Source of the DNA: Closterium sp. Naga37s-1
Taxonomy: Eukaryota > Streptophyta > Zygnematophyceae > Desmidiales > Closteriaceae
Length of the DNA: 64,000 bases
Reading direction: 5' to 3'
NCBI GenBank assembly: GCA_947471745.1
Contig: CANJKZ010000083.1
Location: 111,001-175,000 of the forward strand
Part shown: positions 62,201 through 64,000 of the stretch, one piece after another
Layout: the number at the start of each line of letters is the position of its first letter
How positions within the stretch are numbered: the stretch's first letter is position 1
Translations under genes and position numbers: made by a program
The notes under the pieces: generated by a model
What the model saw: the letters and a program-made list of their open reading frames with translations, nothing else
Told to the model about the DNA's origin: nothing
The model's database searches: none

Positions 62201-63789
62201 TGCTGGCTCAGCTGCACGCGCAGCTGGTGCTTCACATTGCCTGGTAACTGCCGGGATTCAGGTCATGCCCGGGGGGGAATGAGGGGAGATGGCATAAGAT
62301 TCAGTGGATAAACACCCAGCAAGGTGTTGGTATAGAGACAGACACAGACTAAAGATTGATACAGCACAGCACAGTGAGCGGAACCCACACGCCCCCTCCT
62401 CACCTCCGCACGCGCAGCAGCGCGGTGGGCTTGTTGATAATCCACTTCGAGAGAAGCTGCGTGTGCGCGTAGTGACAGACGGATGCTGTTTCAACCCGCC
62501 CTAATTTCACGCCCGCATGCACGCACATGCCCACACACCCCACACCCCCACAGGCCCCCTCACCTCCGCACGCGCAGCAGCGCGGTGGGCTTGTTGACAG
62601 TCCACTCCAAGAGCAGCAGCATTTGCGCGTAGTGACGGATGCTCGTGGAGTCGACTTAGTTATCCAGCCCAAATACCCACTCGCCCACGCACCTCCCCCT
62701 CACCTCTGCACGCGCAGCAGCGCAGTGGGCTTGTTGACAATGCGCTCCACGAGCAGCAGCGTGTGCGCGTAGTGCAGTGCGAGGCCCCTCTCCCCCAGCG
62801 TGTGCGCCGTGTGCTGCGCGTCCACCTCGGGGGAGCCGAATAGCAGACGCAGGCGGCGCGATAGGATCACCACTGCTGCTGCTAGCAGCTGGGGGGGCAG
62901 GGGCACGGGAAGGGGAGGGGAAGGGGAGGGCAGGGGAGGGAAGGGACAGGCAGGGTAGTGGGAGCTTCAAAGGCAGCAGCACAGTTGCACACTGGACGAA
63001 AGGGGTGTTGCACTGGCAGCAAGGCTGTGGGGGAGAAGGGAGGGGCAAAGCGAGTTAAACGGCACAGGTCAAGCAGGGGCTACGGCACAAGCAGCGTGAT
63101 TGTGGTGTGTGTGGAAAGGGAGCAAACAAGAGGGGTTGGTGAGGGAACGAGAACACCCACTAGCAGCAGCAGGGGAGCAGGTGGGGCAGGAGGAGAGGCG
63201 GTGGAGTGGAGCATACCAGAACGGACTTGTCAAAGTCTTCACACCATAGTGACTCCTTCTGCAACCGCTCCACTAGCTTCATCTGTGATGGCGTGGTGTG
63301 GCATGCATGGCGTGGTGTGGCATGGTGGCATGGTGAGCACATGGAGTTGAAACACCATCACGTGACAACATTCTTCCATTGAGAACTCCCAAACCATTTG
63401 AACTTATGTCACGCACACCACCACTCACAACAATTTGGGAGCTCCTGCACTCTCACAAGTCACATACTCTCTCCCCGGTTCACAAGCTCACACCTCTCTT
63501 CCACCTCCCTCGCTTGGCCCCCCTTCTCACCTCTCCCCACTCTGCTCCACGCTTCCCCCTCCCACCTGCCATGCACCCACCTGCCATGCACCCACCTGCC
63601 ATGCACCCACCTGCCATGCACCCACCCACCTGCCATGCACCCACCTGCCATGCGCCCACCTGCCATGCACCCACCTTCCCTGCACCCACCTGGCCCTGAA
63701 TGCGGTCCTGTGAGAGCGCCCCCACGCCCAGGCTGCCAGACCTTCCCAGCCCCTCCCGCACCATCCGTGACAGCCGCAGCGGGTGCGAA
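59212..63789 (-). CDS. DUF668 (PSI-like) protein, 3' part of the gene
   Basis: Five exons are in phase with each other: 63690-63789, 63217-63282, 62704-62888, 61747-61972, 59212-60699. The gene continues past the window, where an N-terminal DUF3475 would be expected. The segment MKLVERLQKESLWCEDFDKSV then VILSRRLRLLFG matches the linker of plant PSI proteins. DUF668 follows: LGERGLALHYAHTLLLVERI, then DDLYRRLPGNVKHQLRVRL, then EYMLGWLLPMAHSTITW, then TLYYADKDRFEVCLVELLVGL. PSI proteins are plant-specific and have been linked to phytosulfokine-related growth. The last exon adds an unusual tail of about 430 residues, rich in Gly, Arg, Glu, Ser and Ala, to a TGA at 59212-59214. Its minisatellite-like DNA makes the true end uncertain; an unseen intron is possible. 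Confidence 0.85.
60300..60520 (-). repeat. Coding GR/GE-rich tract in the last DUF668 exon
   Basis: CTCCCC/CTCTCC-type repeats on the plus strand encode GRGEGRGRGE-like sequence on the minus strand, reminiscent of RGG-box low-complexity tails. Confidence 0.7.
60778..61195. repeat. 20-bp minisatellite in the last intron of the DUF668 gene
   Basis: About 20 copies of TGGGGAAGGGAAGGGGAGAG, with two copies shortened by one G. One strand is all purine except one T per unit. Confidence 0.93.
61487..61595 (-). repeat. Duplicate of the 3' half of a DUF668 exon, in the next intron
   Basis: This is 109 bp nearly identical to 61749-61857 in the real exon, including the end of the exon. It still encodes EYMLGWLLPMAHATITW with only conservative changes. 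A donor-like GTGAGG follows. Its phase does not fit the next exon, so it is probably not used. A more decayed third copy of the edge lies at about 61363-61395. Confidence 0.85.
62050..62268 (-). repeat. Two tandem copies of the 5' edge of the DUF668 exon
   Basis: Segments 62050-62117 and 62203-62268 repeat the exon edge at 61910-61974 (encoding LPGNVKHQLRV and the acceptor side), at periods of about 142 and 152 bp. They lie in the intron upstream of the real exon. Confidence 0.82.
62401..62641 (-). repeat. Two tandem copies of the 3' edge of the preceding DUF668 exon
   Basis: Segments 62401-62475 and 62561-62641 repeat the exon end at 62701-62780 (VNKPTALLRV), each with a GTGAGG donor. Spacing is about 140-160 bp. 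Confidence 0.82.
63568..63685. repeat. 15-bp tandem repeat in a DUF668 intron
   Basis: About eight copies of CACCTGCCATGCACC, some with insertions, immediately beside the donor at 63689. Confidence 0.9.
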
Positions 63790-64000
63790 CTGGGGGAGCA
63801 AAGAGGGAGGAGTGGGGGGACAGAGGGGCAGAGCGAGGCGTGCAAGGGGGGGGGTGTGGGGAGCGGGGGAAAGGGAGGCGCAGGGGGGACGCGGGGATAC
63901 GTGGGGTGCGCGTGGGAATCACGGGGATGGAAAAGGGAATGGGGATGGGGATGGGGATGGGGACAACACGTACGAGACAGTAAGTGAGGATGAAAGGACG
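63790..64000 (-). other. Intron upstream of the first visible DUF668 exon
   Basis: Polypyrimidine on the minus strand (purine-rich on plus), leading to the acceptor at 63790-63792. No exon is recognised before the window edge. Confidence 0.5.

Overview
The window is eukaryotic nuclear DNA. The host genes are split by GT-AG introns, the intergenic sequence is rich in LTR retrotransposons, and there are no operons or bacterial signals. A streptophyte is likely: it carries a DUF668 protein of the plant PSI type, a CBS-pair protein with a plastid-targeting-like N-terminus, a plant-like NOT3, a chromovirus, and Copia elements with initiator-Met-type primer sites. GC-rich exons, compact introns and abundant minisatellites would fit a streptophyte alga such as a zygnematophyte, but that placement is inference.

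Region 1 (about 2.0-27.2 kb) is a nest of LTR retrotransposons. A Gypsy chromovirus (1989-14404, LTRs about 4% diverged) was split inside its reverse transcriptase by a Copia element (4766-11651) that has identical 126-bp LTRs and a perfect TTCCG target duplication. A second, related Copia (14982-22159, perfect TGATA duplication) follows. Next come a decayed Copia pol remnant (about 22.4-24.1 kb) and a truncated Copia (24580-27166) whose 3' LTR is itself interrupted by a small inverted-repeat insertion. The first Copia has an open pol but no gag; the second has gag but carries frameshifts and a stop.

Region 2 (27.9-63.8 kb) holds five host genes that I could splice by hand with consistent phase. 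They are a two-CBS-domain protein (+, 27890-29557); a canopy/DUF3456-type ER protein ending in VDEL (+, 30447-41977); NOT3 of the CCR4-NOT complex (-, 42440-50911, 19 exons, 1407 residues); a large single-MYB-domain protein (-, 51872-55785); and the 3' part of a DUF668/PSI-like gene (-, from 59212 to beyond 63789). The canopy gene and NOT3 converge tail to tail.

The most unusual structure is in intron 7 of the canopy gene: about 230 copies of a 32-bp unit (about 7.4 kb), open in all six frames. The DUF668 gene carries serial tandem duplications of exon edges. A long-terminal-inverted-repeat element with a central foldback hairpin lies at about 56.6-57.5 kb. The host genes have no evident shared pathway (RNA decay, ER folding, plastid energy sensing, transcription, growth signalling). 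I found no RNA genes and no CRISPR array.
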